Position numbers and translations under genes: made by a program
The notes under the pieces: model-generated
The model's input: the letters and a program-made list of their open reading frames with translations, nothing else
Databases searched by the model: none
What the model was told of the DNA's origin: nothing
Assembly: GCA_044356555.1 (NCBI GenBank)
Contig: JBIKWB010000011.1
Span: 100,020-164,019, forward strand
Length of the DNA stretch: 64,000 nucleotides
Reading direction: 5' to 3'
DNA from: Tous-C4FEB sp044356555
Lineage (GTDB): Bacteria > Verrucomicrobiota > Verrucomicrobiia > Opitutales > Opitutaceae
Shown: one piece after another, positions 1-8,274 of the stretch
Numbering within the stretch: position 1 is the stretch's first letter
Layout of the letters: every line of letters starts with the position of its first letter

Positions 1-1156
1 TTACGACCTCGAACGAACAGACTCCTTCAACGTTATCGAATGTTCTTCCTCCGGGCGGTTCGGTGAAAAATGCTCGAATTGAAAATTGACCGACGTTGAG
101 GTGAACCCTGGGGAAGACGCACCTTAAATGCGACTCTCCCGCCTTCTGGCAAAAAGTCGCGTCGGGAGGATAAAGCCATGCGTGAGTCGCCGGCTGTTGG
201 AACTGATTTACGATCTGAAAAGAGAGACAGGCTTGAGCTATTGGATGGTCGGTCCAAAGGGTAAAGTGAATCTCAAGAGAGTCGCCGACCGCCTGGATCG
301 CGTGGTCTTTGGACGTCAATATTCGGATCTCCGAGATATACGCGGGCCTGCCAGGCAGATCTGCCGAAGCGCGATAGATGCCAGCTGGCCCTGGCTTGCG
401 AAAGTAAGCGCCCACGACGTCGTGGGTTGGACCTTCGCGGGAAAGGCGCCCGAGCTCTAAGAGCAAGCAGCGAGACGTGAGGGAGGTGACAGCCCCGAGG
501 TCATGACTCACAAAAAACACGGTGCGTCCGTGATTGCGGGCGACGTCCTGCATTTTGCCGAGGCATTTCTTTTGGAAGGCGGCGTCGCCGACGGCGAGGA
601 CCTCGTCGACGATGAGGATCTCGGGCTCGAGGTGGGCGGCGACGGCGAAGGCGAGGCGGACATACATGCCGCTCGAATAGTGCTTCACCGGCGTGTCGAT
701 AAACTTTTCCACTTCGGCAAACGCCACGATCTCGTCGAATTTTTTCCGGATCTCGACCCGGCTCATGCCGAGGATCGCGCCGTTGAGAAAAATGTTCTCC
801 CGGCCGCTGAGGTCGGGGTGGAAGCCCGTCCCTACCTCGAGCAACGAGGCCACCCGGCCGCGAAGGGTGACGCGACCCTCGGTCGGTTCGGTGATGCGGG
901 AAAGAATCTTCAGGAGCGTGGACTTGCCCGCGCCGTTGCGGCCGATGATGCCGACGACCTCGCCCGGTTGGATCGAAAACGAAACGTCGCGCAGGGCCCA
1001 AAAATCCTCGGTGGCGAAACCGGTGCCCCAGCGCAGGCGGCGCCAGAGTTTTCGGGCGGTGTGGTGCAGGGTGTCGCGCAGGTTGTCGTGGCGCGACTCG
1101 TGCCGGATGACGTAGTGCTTGCCGAGGCCGGAAACTTCGATGGCGGGAAGGCTCAT
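1..1156 (-). CDS. wzt: O-antigen/polysaccharide ABC exporter ATP-binding protein (Wzt type), 3' end cut by window edge
   Basis: ATP-binding subunit of a two-component exporter moving lipid-linked polysaccharide across the inner membrane. The frame is open from the ATG at 1156 to base 1, about 385 codons, with the stop outside the window. Walker A GRNGAGKST lies near residues 73-81, the signature YSSGMYVRLAFAVA near 165-178, Walker B EILIVDEVLAVGD follows, then the switch FFVSHD. Residues beyond ~250 look like the Wzt C-terminal beta-sandwich that recognises the sugar terminus (ending NVEGVCSFEV). The start follows the permease stop by one base, so the two are co-transcribed. The family is clear; the exported polysaccharide is unknown. 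Confidence 0.9.
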   Translation of the reverse strand, partial: MSLPAIEVSGLGKHYVIRHESRHDNLRDTLHHTARKLWRRLRWGTGFATEDFWALRDVSFSIQPGEVVGIIGRNGAGKSTLLKILSRITEPTEGRVTLRGRVASLLEVGTGFHPDLSGRENIFLNGAILGMSRVEIRKKFDEIVAFAEVEKFIDTPVKHYSSGMYVRLAFAVAAHLEPEILIVDEVLAVGDAAFQKKCLGKMQDVARNHGRTVFFVSHDLGAVTSLTSRCLLLELGRLSREGPTHDVVGAYFRKPGPAGIYRASADLPGRPAYISEIRILTSKDHAIQAVGDSLEIHFTLWTDHPIAQACLSFQIVNQFQQPATHAWLYPPDATFCQKAGESHLRCVFPRVHLNVGQFSIRAFFTEPPGGRTFDNVEGVCSFEVV

Positions 1157-1157
1157 C

Positions 1158-2006
1158 TTAAATTACGTCCGCAAAGCGGCGTTCGGTTCGGCGGAAATAC
1201 CAGACCCCGGAGAAAAGGAGCAGAAAGGCCACGACGCAGGAGACGCCAAGCCCCGGCAGATAGAGTTCGGTGCGGCCGCCGAGGAGGCACCAGCGCACGC
1301 CGTCGACGACGCCTGCGAGGGGATTGAGCGCGAGCAGATCGCGCCAGTTGGGGAGAAAATCGGTCCGAAAGCCCACCGGCGTGACGAAGACGCCGACTTG
1401 GAGAATGAACGGCGTAATGAACCGGAAATCGCGGTATTTCACCGTAAGTGCGGCGATCCACAGTCCGGCGCCACATGCGATCACAAGCGCGAGCAACACA
1501 AAAAAAGGAAGGAGCAGAATCTGCCAGCCGGGGGCGCCGAGGTAGAAAAATAAAATGGGCAGCGCGAGGCAGAGCATCACCGCGAAATCAACCAGCGCCA
1601 CGGCTAGGCCGGAGACTGGCACCAGCAATCGGGGAAAGTAGACTTTGCTGATGAGGTGAGCATTGCCGACGAGGCTGTTGCCGGCCCCGCCGAAGGCCGC
1701 GGTGAAGAGCTGCCAGGGCAGCAGGCCCGTGAGCACGATGAGCGGGTAGGGCACGTCGCCGGCCGGCATCTTGGCGAGCTTGCCGAAAACAAACGTGAGC
1801 AAAATCGTTTGGACCGCGGGTTGGATTACCGCCCACGCGATGCCGAGGACCGCCTGTTTGTAGCGGACCTTGATGTCGCGCCACGCGAGGAAGCCGGCTA
1901 ACTCGCGGTAGCGCCATAGATCGCGCCAATAGTGGGCGGAAGACCGGCCGGCCTCGATGACGATCTCGGGTATTGCCGTCGTGGCGGTGGTTTCGGGGCG
2001 GCTCAT
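1158..2006 (-). CDS. wzm: ABC-2 type polysaccharide export permease (Wzm/TagG family)
   Basis: Integral membrane partner of the ATPase at 1-1156. The 282-residue length is usual for the family. After a cytoplasmic N-terminal stretch with the family-typical segment ELAGFLAWRDIKVRYKQ, the protein has about six hydrophobic helices (IAWAVIQPAVQTILLTFVF, FAVMLCLALPILFFYL and others) and ends in a short basic tail. It sits 3 bp after the asparagine synthase-GT fusion and 1 bp before the ATPase, forming a compact operon. Together they would form the exporter for a surface polysaccharide, probably O-antigen or capsule; which one cannot be told here. Confidence 0.9.
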   Translation of the reverse strand: MSRPETTATTAIPEIVIEAGRSSAHYWRDLWRYRELAGFLAWRDIKVRYKQAVLGIAWAVIQPAVQTILLTFVFGKLAKMPAGDVPYPLIVLTGLLPWQLFTAAFGGAGNSLVGNAHLISKVYFPRLLVPVSGLAVALVDFAVMLCLALPILFFYLGAPGWQILLLPFFVLLALVIACGAGLWIAALTVKYRDFRFITPFILQVGVFVTPVGFRTDFLPNWRDLLALNPLAGVVDGVRWCLLGGRTELYLPGLGVSCVVAFLLLFSGVWYFRRTERRFADVI

Positions 2007-2009
2007 CGA

Positions 2010-5000
2010 TTACGGCAAGAGCGAGGCTAAGCGGGCTTTGAACACCCGGTAGGAAAATGATTCGGCGCGGGCGAGGATCGCTGTTTCGTCCCAGTCGCGT
2101 TGCAGCGCATCGATGCAGGCGGCGGCGAGGCCGGTGATGTCGCCATATTCCGGGAGCATGCCTGTGGTGGCCGTGATGACTTCGGGGATGCCGCCGGCGC
2201 GGGCGCCGAGGCAGGGCCGGCCGTGCGCCATCGCTTCAAGGAACACGAGACCGAACCCCTCTTTCTTGCTGGGCAGCGCAAGGAGGCGGCAAGAGCTGAG
2301 CTCCTCGGCCAGTTGCTTGTCTTCGAGAAAACCGAGAAATTCGGTGCCTTCGGCAAGCACGCCGTGCTGACGCGCGAGGCTCTGCAGGCGGGGAAAATCG
2401 TCACCCCGGCCCACGATTCTGAGCCTCGCCCCGGGGATGGCGGCGCGTACGGCAGGCATCGCGGCAATCAGATGCTCGATCCCTTTGTATCGGTCATCGT
2501 AAGTCAGCCGGGCGACGGTCAGGATAATCGGGGGGCATTCGGCCAACGGGCGACCGCGGCGGATCTCGAAGAAAGGATCGAGCGCGTTGGCGACGACGAG
2601 CACCCGCTCCGGGCGCAGCCCCGGGCAGTGGCGCAACAGTTCGTTCCGCGTAAAATTGCTCACGCACAAAATGCTTTCGGCCCCGCGGAGGGCGACTCGT
2701 TCCACCAAGGGAAAATCGCGCCAGACTTCGATGCCGTGCGCCACGAGGTGATAGCGCAGGCGCGGATTCAGTTTTTTCGCCGCCCAAGCGACGGGCAGTT
2801 GGGCGACGTGGCCGCAAATGATGCGGTCGCAGCCGCGGGCGCTTTTCAACGCGCCTCGCACGAACCGAGGTTTGTTGCGGCTGCACACCAGCCACGTGGC
2901 CAAATGAGCGTTGGCGTAGCGGCGGATGTCGGTCGAATCGACCACGGTGTCGTTGAGCGAGACGATCCGCACCGTGCCATCGCGCTCGACCGCGAGGTCG
3001 CAGAGCGCCTTCAGGTAAAGTTGGAGAATGCGCGGGATGCCACCCGTGGATTCAAAAAGTTCCGGCGCCAGCAGGAGCGTGGTCGGGCCGCGTCGGCGTT
3101 GCGGCGGCGGGACCGGCGCGGGCCGCGTGAACGGCGCTTTGGAACGAGCGGTGGGCGAGATGATCTGCGCCGGGCTCGGATTTAGCACGGGAGCCGCGGG
3201 GGTGCGCCGGTTGATGAAGGCGATCAGCACGGCCAGACTCCAGACCCGCGACCATTCCCGCGTGTCGTCGCGCGTGAGGAAGCCTTGCCAGCGCTGGGCG
3301 ACGGCACCGGCGTCGAACAATCCGCTGCGACCGATGCTGGCTGCGGCAAATGTTTCCTCGAGAAACGGGCGAAGCTCGCCGCGCATCCAAAGTGGAAACG
3401 GCAGGGAGAATCCGCGTTTCTTGCGGGTGGCGATGCCAGACGGGAGCACATCGGCGGCGGCCGCGGCGAGGGCGCTCTTGGGGTGACGCGGATCTGATTT
3501 GAACGCGGCGGGCTGATGCCAGAGCCACTCGACGAACGGCCGGTCGATGAACGGCACGCGGAGTTCGAGCGAGTGGTGCATACTCATGACGTCGCTGTCG
3601 CGGAGGAGCACGTCGGCCATGTAGGTTCGCAGCTCCCAGGCGCTCATCGTCGAGAAAGCATCGGCCCCGGGCAGATCGGCCGAGAGAGCCGCGAACTCGG
3701 GGTGAAACGGAGACCGGGAGTGGGCGGCGGCGCGAGCGTCGGGGTGGAGCAGGGTGGTGCGCCCGGCGGTGGAGAAGACGCGGCGTTGCAACGCGCCGAG
3801 GTGATGCAGCGAATGGGCGTGCTCCAAGAAATCGGCGAGCTTGCGGCGGCGGGTGTCACCGCGCCGAAGTTGCCGCAAAATTGCGGCGCGCAGCCCGGCC
3901 GGGAGCAGTCGCCAGCGGGGCAACCAACGGGCCAGCCGGGGCATGGCGCTGAACGAAGGATAGCCGCCGAAGAGTTCATCGCCGCCGAGCCCCGAAAGTA
4001 CCGCGGTCACGCCTCCCGTGCGCGCGGTCTGGCTGGCGTAGTAGGTGTTGATCCCGTCGCCGGTCGGTTGGTCGAGGCTGCCGATGAGTTTCTCAATGTC
4101 GCCCGCGACCTCGCGGCCCGTCAGAATCCGGGTTTGGTGAACGGCTCCGATGTGGCGGGCGGTGGCTTCGGCGGCGGCGGTTTCCGAGAATTCGTTTTCG
4201 TCGAAGCCGATGGAAAACGTGCGCAACGCCTTGCCGGTCGCCCGTGACATCAGTCCCGCGACGACCGCGGAATCGAGTCCACCGGATAGAAATGCCCCGA
4301 CGGGCACATCCGCCACGAGATGGGCCCGGATGGTGTCATCGAGCCGGACGCGAAGCTCGCCGATGAATTCCTCGCGGGTCGCGCAAATGCGCTCCGTCGG
4401 CGGGATGTGGCTGAAATCCCAGGCACTCGCGATCTCGAGCCGCCCCGCTTGGAACGTGGCGAACTCACCGGGCCGTAGGCTGAAGATCCCGCGGTAAATC
4501 GTGCGCGGCGCCGGCACGGCGAGCCAACCGAGGTAATCGGAGACGGAAAAAGGATCGATCTCGGCGCGGGTGATGCCCGAGGCGAGCAGCGCGTTAAGTT
4601 CCGAAGCGAAAATCAGCCGCGAGCCATCTTGGCGGTAGTAGAGCGGCTTGATGCCGAAGGGATCGCGCGCGAGGAAGAGCGAATGATCGGCGGCGTCCCA
4701 AACCGCGAAGGCGAACATTCCCCTCAACTTTGAGAGCACCGCCGACCGCCATTGCACGTAGGCCGCGAGCAGGACCTCCGTGTCGCACTCAGTGCGGAAA
4801 CTCCAACCGTGCCCGGCTAGCTCGTGGCGAAGGGCGGCAAAGTTGTAGATCGCCCCGTTGAACACGAGGGTGAACCGGCCGTCTGGCGTGCGGATCGGTT
4901 GGTGGCCGTTGGCCGGATCGAAAATCGCCAACCGACGCATTCCCAGCGTCGCCCCGCCGCAGTCCTCGCGGCCCGCATAATCCGGTCCGCGACGGAGCAT

Positions 5001-5081
5001 GGTATCACACATCCGATCCACGGCAGCAGCCCGGGCCTCCGGCGCGGTGTTGGGATCGATAAAGCCGGCGATGCCGCACAT
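2010..5081 (-). CDS. Fusion protein: glutamine-hydrolysing asparagine synthase domain plus GT4 glycosyltransferase
   Basis: One uninterrupted 1023-residue frame. Residues 1-625 are a complete AsnB-type enzyme: Cys2 is the glutaminase nucleophile (MCGIAGF), SGGLDS at 266-271 is the ATP-pyrophosphatase loop, followed by LGGDELFGGY near 365-374. A proline/alanine-rich linker (about 627-665) leads to a GT-B glycosyltransferase of family 4 (about 666-1023) with the donor-binding segment EGFGLVFLEAMAHG and GGIPEV. In polysaccharide clusters AsnB-like enzymes typically amidate sugar carboxylates rather than make free asparagine, so an amidated uronic acid is plausible (inference). A possible promoter (TTTTCA, 16 bp, TATACG) lies at 5219-5192 on the minus strand, but support is weak. 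Confidence 0.88.
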   Translation of the reverse strand: MCGIAGFIDPNTAPEARAAAVDRMCDTMLRRGPDYAGREDCGGATLGMRRLAIFDPANGHQPIRTPDGRFTLVFNGAIYNFAALRHELAGHGWSFRTECDTEVLLAAYVQWRSAVLSKLRGMFAFAVWDAADHSLFLARDPFGIKPLYYRQDGSRLIFASELNALLASGITRAEIDPFSVSDYLGWLAVPAPRTIYRGIFSLRPGEFATFQAGRLEIASAWDFSHIPPTERICATREEFIGELRVRLDDTIRAHLVADVPVGAFLSGGLDSAVVAGLMSRATGKALRTFSIGFDENEFSETAAAEATARHIGAVHQTRILTGREVAGDIEKLIGSLDQPTGDGINTYYASQTARTGGVTAVLSGLGGDELFGGYPSFSAMPRLARWLPRWRLLPAGLRAAILRQLRRGDTRRRKLADFLEHAHSLHHLGALQRRVFSTAGRTTLLHPDARAAAHSRSPFHPEFAALSADLPGADAFSTMSAWELRTYMADVLLRDSDVMSMHHSLELRVPFIDRPFVEWLWHQPAAFKSDPRHPKSALAAAAADVLPSGIATRKKRGFSLPFPLWMRGELRPFLEETFAAASIGRSGLFDAGAVAQRWQGFLTRDDTREWSRVWSLAVLIAFINRRTPAAPVLNPSPAQIISPTARSKAPFTRPAPVPPPQRRRGPTTLLLAPELFESTGGIPRILQLYLKALCDLAVERDGTVRIVSLNDTVVDSTDIRRYANAHLATWLVCSRNKPRFVRGALKSARGCDRIICGHVAQLPVAWAAKKLNPRLRYHLVAHGIEVWRDFPLVERVALRGAESILCVSNFTRNELLRHCPGLRPERVLVVANALDPFFEIRRGRPLAECPPIILTVARLTYDDRYKGIEHLIAAMPAVRAAIPGARLRIVGRGDDFPRLQSLARQHGVLAEGTEFLGFLEDKQLAEELSSCRLLALPSKKEGFGLVFLEAMAHGRPCLGARAGGIPEVITATTGMLPEYGDITGLAAACIDALQRDWDETAILARAESFSYRVFKARLASLLP

Positions 5082-5265
5082 GTGAATGAAAACGGGTTGC
5101 GAAGTTGGGTGAACACGGCTTCGCCCCGTGACTTCCGGCGGTTAGTATTTTGAACTGCCGAACGTCGGTCTGAGACCATCGAATCGAAGCGCGTATAGCA
5201 CGCCCGATCTATTTGAAAACAAGTAACCAATGAGGATGATGCAACCATCTTGAAAATGGGTATAA

Positions 5266-5805
5266 TCACCTAGCGATCGAGGCTGAGATCATCGCCGCTT
5301 TTTCGGCCGAAACCAGCGACGCGACCATGAGCAGCGCAAAGTCGAGCGAGGTGCCGGCACCCCGGCCGGTCAGCAACCGGCCGTCGGCGACGGTGCGATG
5401 ATCTGACAGGATCGCCGGCAACTCGGCGGCGACGGAAAAATGCGCCGTGTAACGCCGCCCGGCGAGCAGGCCGGCGTCGTGCAACACGGCCGGCGCGGCG
5501 CAAATCGCGGCGAGCCAGCGGCCGGCCTCGTGCTGGGCGAGGACGAGCGCGCGGATTCGCGGGTCGGCGCGCAGCAAGGCGACGCCCGGCCCGCCGGGCA
5601 GAAAGATGCAGTCGAAGTCACGGCCTGCGATCGCCGACAGCGTGGTGTCGGCGTGTAGGGTGAGGGCGCTGCGGCCCGTGACTTGAAGACAGTCGCCCAG
5701 CGCGGCGGTGACGACTTCGACGCCGGCGCGGCGGAGCAAATCGATGGGGGTGACGGCTTCGATTTCTTCAAAACCCTCGGCGAGGATTGCCAGAACAGTG
5801 GGCAT
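5266..5805 (-). CDS. DJ-1/PfpI family protein
   Basis: 179-residue protein of the DJ-1/PfpI superfamily (glyoxalase III, deglycase or chaperone activities are reported for relatives). The ATG at 5805 gives the family-typical start MPTVLAILAEGFEEIEA; a longer frame upstream is an antisense shadow of the next gene. Conserved features are the Glu of EGFEEIEA, the FLPGGPG loop and the nucleophilic Cys in AAICAAPAVL near residue 103. It is monocistronic and divergent from the NAD-epimerase gene, with only 18 bp between the proposed starts, so each promoter would lie within the neighbour's 5' coding sequence or one start is wrong. Exact substrate unknown. Confidence 0.88.
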   Translation of the reverse strand: MPTVLAILAEGFEEIEAVTPIDLLRRAGVEVVTAALGDCLQVTGRSALTLHADTTLSAIAGRDFDCIFLPGGPGVALLRADPRIRALVLAQHEAGRWLAAICAAPAVLHDAGLLAGRRYTAHFSVAAELPAILSDHRTVADGRLLTGRGAGTSLDFALLMVASLVSAEKAAMISASIAR

Positions 5806-5823
5806 GGGAGAAAGTTGGCGGTC

Positions 5824-6720
5824 ATGGACGGCGTTGCCCACGGTAAATTTTTTGCAGGAAAGCGATTGGTGATTTTCGGCTGTGGCTATGTGGGCGCGGC
5901 GGTGGCGAAACAGGCGGTCGGGCAAGGGCTGGAAGTGATCGCGCTGACCCGAAACCAAGCCAAGGCAGACGCGCTCAAGGCCGACGGCGTGGCGCAGGTG
6001 ATCGTCGCCGACCTCACCCGGGATGACTGGCACGGGCGCATCGCGGGCGGAGCGGACTTTGTTTTGAATTGCGTGAGCTCGGGCGGTGGTGGAATCGAGG
6101 ATTACCGACGGAACTACCTTGAAGGCATGAACAGCGTGGTGACGTGGCTCCGGGGCACCCGGGCGGTCAGAGCCGCGGTTTATACCAGCAGCACGTCGGT
6201 TTATCCGCAGGACGGCGGGGTGCGGGTCGACGAGTCGGCGACGACGGGTGGAACCGAGCGGGCCGAGGTGCTGTTGGCGACTGAGCACACGCTGCTGGCG
6301 GCGGAAGACGCCGCGGTGACGCGGATTGTGCTGCGGCTCGCGGGGATTTACGGGCCTGGGCGCCATCACCTGCTGGAGCAGGTGAGATCAGGCGAAGCGG
6401 CGGGACGAGCGGAGTCGCATCTCAATCTGGCTTACCGGGAGGATATTGCGGCGGCGGTGTGGGCGGCTTGGCGGGCGCCGGAGGGCGCGAGGATTTACAA
6501 TGTCGCCGACGACGGGGCGGCGACCAAGGGCGAGGTGGTGGCGTGGTTGGCGGCCCGGCTCGGTGTGGGTTTGCCCCGGTTTACCGGCGTGCCGGCAGGC
6601 GGGCGCAGGGCGGTTACGCCGGATAGGATTATCGCCAATGACCGTTTCAAGACCGAGCTGGGCTGGCGGCCCGGTTGCCCGACGTTTCGGGACGGTTACG
6701 AAAAAATCTTGTCACTTTAG
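5824..6720 (+). CDS. NAD(P)-dependent epimerase/dehydratase family protein
   Basis: 298-residue Rossmann-fold protein of the extended SDR superfamily (YeeZ-like). The dinucleotide motif GCGYVGAAV is close to the N terminus, and SSTSVYPQ followed by the RLAGIYGPG segment is typical of nucleoside-diphosphate-sugar epimerase-like proteins. The usual YxxxK is not obvious, so catalysis as a classical epimerase is uncertain. I chose the ATG at 5824; a GTG or TTG near 5865 just before VIFGCG would also give a complete domain and has a better purine-rich stretch upstream. It is followed after 61 bp by ybaB on the same strand. Confidence 0.8.
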   Translation: MDGVAHGKFFAGKRLVIFGCGYVGAAVAKQAVGQGLEVIALTRNQAKADALKADGVAQVIVADLTRDDWHGRIAGGADFVLNCVSSGGGGIEDYRRNYLEGMNSVVTWLRGTRAVRAAVYTSSTSVYPQDGGVRVDESATTGGTERAEVLLATEHTLLAAEDAAVTRIVLRLAGIYGPGRHHLLEQVRSGEAAGRAESHLNLAYREDIAAAVWAAWRAPEGARIYNVADDGAATKGEVVAWLAARLGVGLPRFTGVPAGGRRAVTPDRIIANDRFKTELGWRPGCPTFRDGYEKILSL

Positions 6721-6781
6721 GCGCAGGGCCGTCTCTCGACGGTTAACGTTCGAAACCTTCCACCCTTAATTTTTTCCCACT

Positions 6782-7090
6782 ATGGCCGGCGTAGGCAAAC
6801 TCCTCAAACAAGCTCAGAAAATGCAGCGCTCGATCGAGTCGCTCCAAAGCCAGCTGGCGGCGAAGGAAATCGACGTCGCGGCCGGCGGCGGTGCGGTGAA
6901 GATCAAGATCAACGGCGCGGGCCAGTTTACTTCGCTCGCGCTTGATCCGGAGTTTTTGAAGGAAGATGCGAAGCTCGTGAGCGACACCGTGCTCGCCGCC
7001 GTGCAGGACGCCGCCAAGCAGGCGAAGGACTTCAACGATGCCGAGATGCAAAAGGTGACGTCCGCGTTTCAAATGCCGGGCATGATGTAG
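6782..7090 (+). CDS. ybaB: YbaB/EbfC family nucleoid-associated protein
   Basis: 102-residue small DNA-binding protein. The N-terminal helix KLLKQAQKMQRSIESLQ, the central strands GGGAVKIKINGAGQFTSLAL and the acidic C-terminal helix match the YbaB/EbfC fold. Relatives bind DNA as dimers. Its position directly before recR is a very widely conserved arrangement and supports both calls. Length is normal. Between this gene and recR lies a short AT-richer repeat (7089-7122). Confidence 0.95.
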   Translation: MAGVGKLLKQAQKMQRSIESLQSQLAAKEIDVAAGGGAVKIKINGAGQFTSLALDPEFLKEDAKLVSDTVLAAVQDAAKQAKDFNDAEMQKVTSAFQMPGMM

Positions 7091-7122
7091 GAATTTTCGG
7101 TTTTGGATTCCCGATTCTCGAT
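7089..7122. repeat. Short dispersed repeat, GATTTTCGATTTTGGATTC type
   Basis: AT-richer stretch overlapping the ybaB stop, with the pattern GAATTTTCGGTTTTGGATTC followed by CCGATTCTCGATG. A closely related unit is found inside the coding sequence of the MmeI-like enzyme at 16106-16141. Two related copies in otherwise GC-rich DNA suggest a dispersed repeat family. No coding role is seen at this copy. Confidence 0.5.
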
Positions 7123-7190
7123 GCCTGCGCAAGGCCTTGGGCCCCGAACCTTCCGGAGCCGCGATTCGGGCATCAACATCGAGCATCTCC

Positions 7191-7787
7191 ATGACGCCCG
7201 CGTTTGAGCGGCTGCAAAAGCAGCTGAAACAATTACCCGGCCTCGGCTACCGCTCGGCGGAGCGCATCGCTTTGCATCTGCTTGTCGAAAAGCCGGCGCA
7301 ATTGCCGGCCCTCGTCGACGCCCTTGAAGCGGCGGCCGCCGGCGTGCGCCGCTGCGAGCGCTGCGGGAATATTGCCGAAGGAGAAATCTGTGCGATCTGC
7401 GCGGATGAGCGGCGTGACCGGGCGGTGGTGTGTGTGGTGGAGCATGTGCCCGACCTTGTGGCGCTGGAGCGGAGCGGAGCGTATCGCGGCTGCTACCATG
7501 TGTTGCATGGAAAGCTTTCGCCGATCCACGGCATCGGCCCTGAACAGCTGAACCTGGCTTCGCTCCGGGCGCGGTTGGATGCGGGCGAGGTGACGGAGTT
7601 GATTTTGGCGCTGTCCAACGACGTCGAGGGCGAGGCCACCTGTCATTATCTCACCGAGCAGTTGCCCCCGGAGCGAGGGGTCAAGACCACGCGCATCGGC
7701 TTCGGTTTGCCGAGTGGCGGCGGCGTGCTTTACGCCGACTCGGTGACGCTGAAGAGCGCGTTGGACGGTCGGCGGAATTATTCGTGA
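7191..7787 (+). CDS. recR: Recombination mediator RecR
   Basis: 198-residue RecR, which with RecO/RecF loads RecA at gaps during recombinational repair. The ATG at 7191 gives the canonical start MTPAFERLQKQLKQLPGLGYR with the helix-hairpin-helix at residues ~10-30. The Cys4 zinc motif is CERCGNIAEGEICAIC (near 56-71) and the Toprim domain begins at VVCVVEHVPDLVALE. The typical segment HGKLSPIHGIGPEQL is intact. Length matches the family. It lies in the usual ybaB-recR pair. Confidence 0.96.
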   Translation: MTPAFERLQKQLKQLPGLGYRSAERIALHLLVEKPAQLPALVDALEAAAAGVRRCERCGNIAEGEICAICADERRDRAVVCVVEHVPDLVALERSGAYRGCYHVLHGKLSPIHGIGPEQLNLASLRARLDAGEVTELILALSNDVEGEATCHYLTEQLPPERGVKTTRIGFGLPSGGGVLYADSVTLKSALDGRRNYS

Positions 7788-7828
7788 TTGCGGCGGGAAA
7801 TTTTTCCGTTTCGATGACGGCGTTCGAT

Positions 7829-7902
7829 GCGGGCGTAGTATACCGGTATTATGTGTGCTTCCCAAGCATGAGAAGCGGGTTCGATTCCCGCCGCCCGCAC
7901 CA
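7829..7902 (+). tRNA. tRNA-Gly, anticodon CCC
   Basis: 74-nt tRNA with encoded CCA end (7900-7902). The acceptor stem GCGGGCG (7829-7835) pairs fully with CGCCCGC (7892-7898). The anticodon loop TTCCCAA places CCC at 7861-7863; the anticodon stem contains two G-U pairs. The T arm GCGGG-TTCGATT-CCCGC is perfect. It lies 41 bp after recR and only 21 bp before the start codon of a small exported protein, so a shared transcript is possible. Confidence 0.95.
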
Positions 7903-7923
7903 ATCCCAAAACAAAACAAAAAG

Positions 7924-8151
7924 ATGAAGACCTCAAAACAACTGTTTGTGATCATTGCGTTGCTCGGTGCCAGCTTCGCATTTGCCGCTGAAACCAAACC
8001 GGCCGCTCCTGCGGGTAAAAAAGGTGGCTGCTGCGTGAAGGCTGAAGCCGCCGGTGCTGCTTGCGCGCATCCGTGCTGCGTCGAGTCGGCCAAGGCCGGC
8101 AAGAACTGTGAGAAATGTGGCGGCACCAATGCCCCGGCCGCGAAGAAGTAA
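7924..8151 (+). CDS. Small exported cysteine-rich protein
   Basis: 75-residue protein with a clear Sec signal peptide (basic MKTSK, then a hydrophobic core through FAFAAE), leaving about 54 mature residues rich in Lys, Ala, Gly and Cys. The cysteines occur as GGCC, AHPCC and CEKCGG, suggesting metal binding or disulfides in the periplasm. I know no named family. The ATG at 7924 directly precedes the signal peptide; upstream frame would run into the tRNA. No strong Shine-Dalgarno is visible (A-rich leader). A good intrinsic terminator follows 25 bp after the stop. Confidence 0.75.
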   Translation: MKTSKQLFVIIALLGASFAFAAETKPAAPAGKKGGCCVKAEAAGAACAHPCCVESAKAGKNCEKCGGTNAPAAKK

Positions 8152-8176
8152 GGCAAGACTCAATTATTTTTTGTCC

Positions 8177-8206
8177 AAACCGCGCCCAACCGGGCGCGGT
8201 TTTTTT
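8177..8206 (+). terminator. Rho-independent terminator
   Basis: Perfect 8-bp stem CCGCGCCC (8180-8187) and GGGCGCGG (8192-8199), 4-nt loop AACC, followed by seven T. Flanking AAA/TTT extends the stem. It ends the tRNA-Gly/Cys-rich protein transcript and separates it from the convergent amidohydrolase gene. Confidence 0.9.
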
Positions 8207-8274
8207 GTGGGCGAGAGGTTGGCTGCGCTTGCAGGGGCGAGAGGCTAGCGCGGGGGCGGTCCGGAGCCCGGGCC

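Noticed and set aside
128..460. 110-codon plus-strand frame at the left edge
   Set aside because: Lies fully antisense to the C-terminal part of the Wzt-type ATPase, whose minus-strand frame is continuous and matches its family.
5806..6369. N-terminal extension of the DJ-1-like frame by ~188 codons
   Set aside because: The extension is antisense to the NAD-epimerase gene and resembles nothing; the family start is at 5805.
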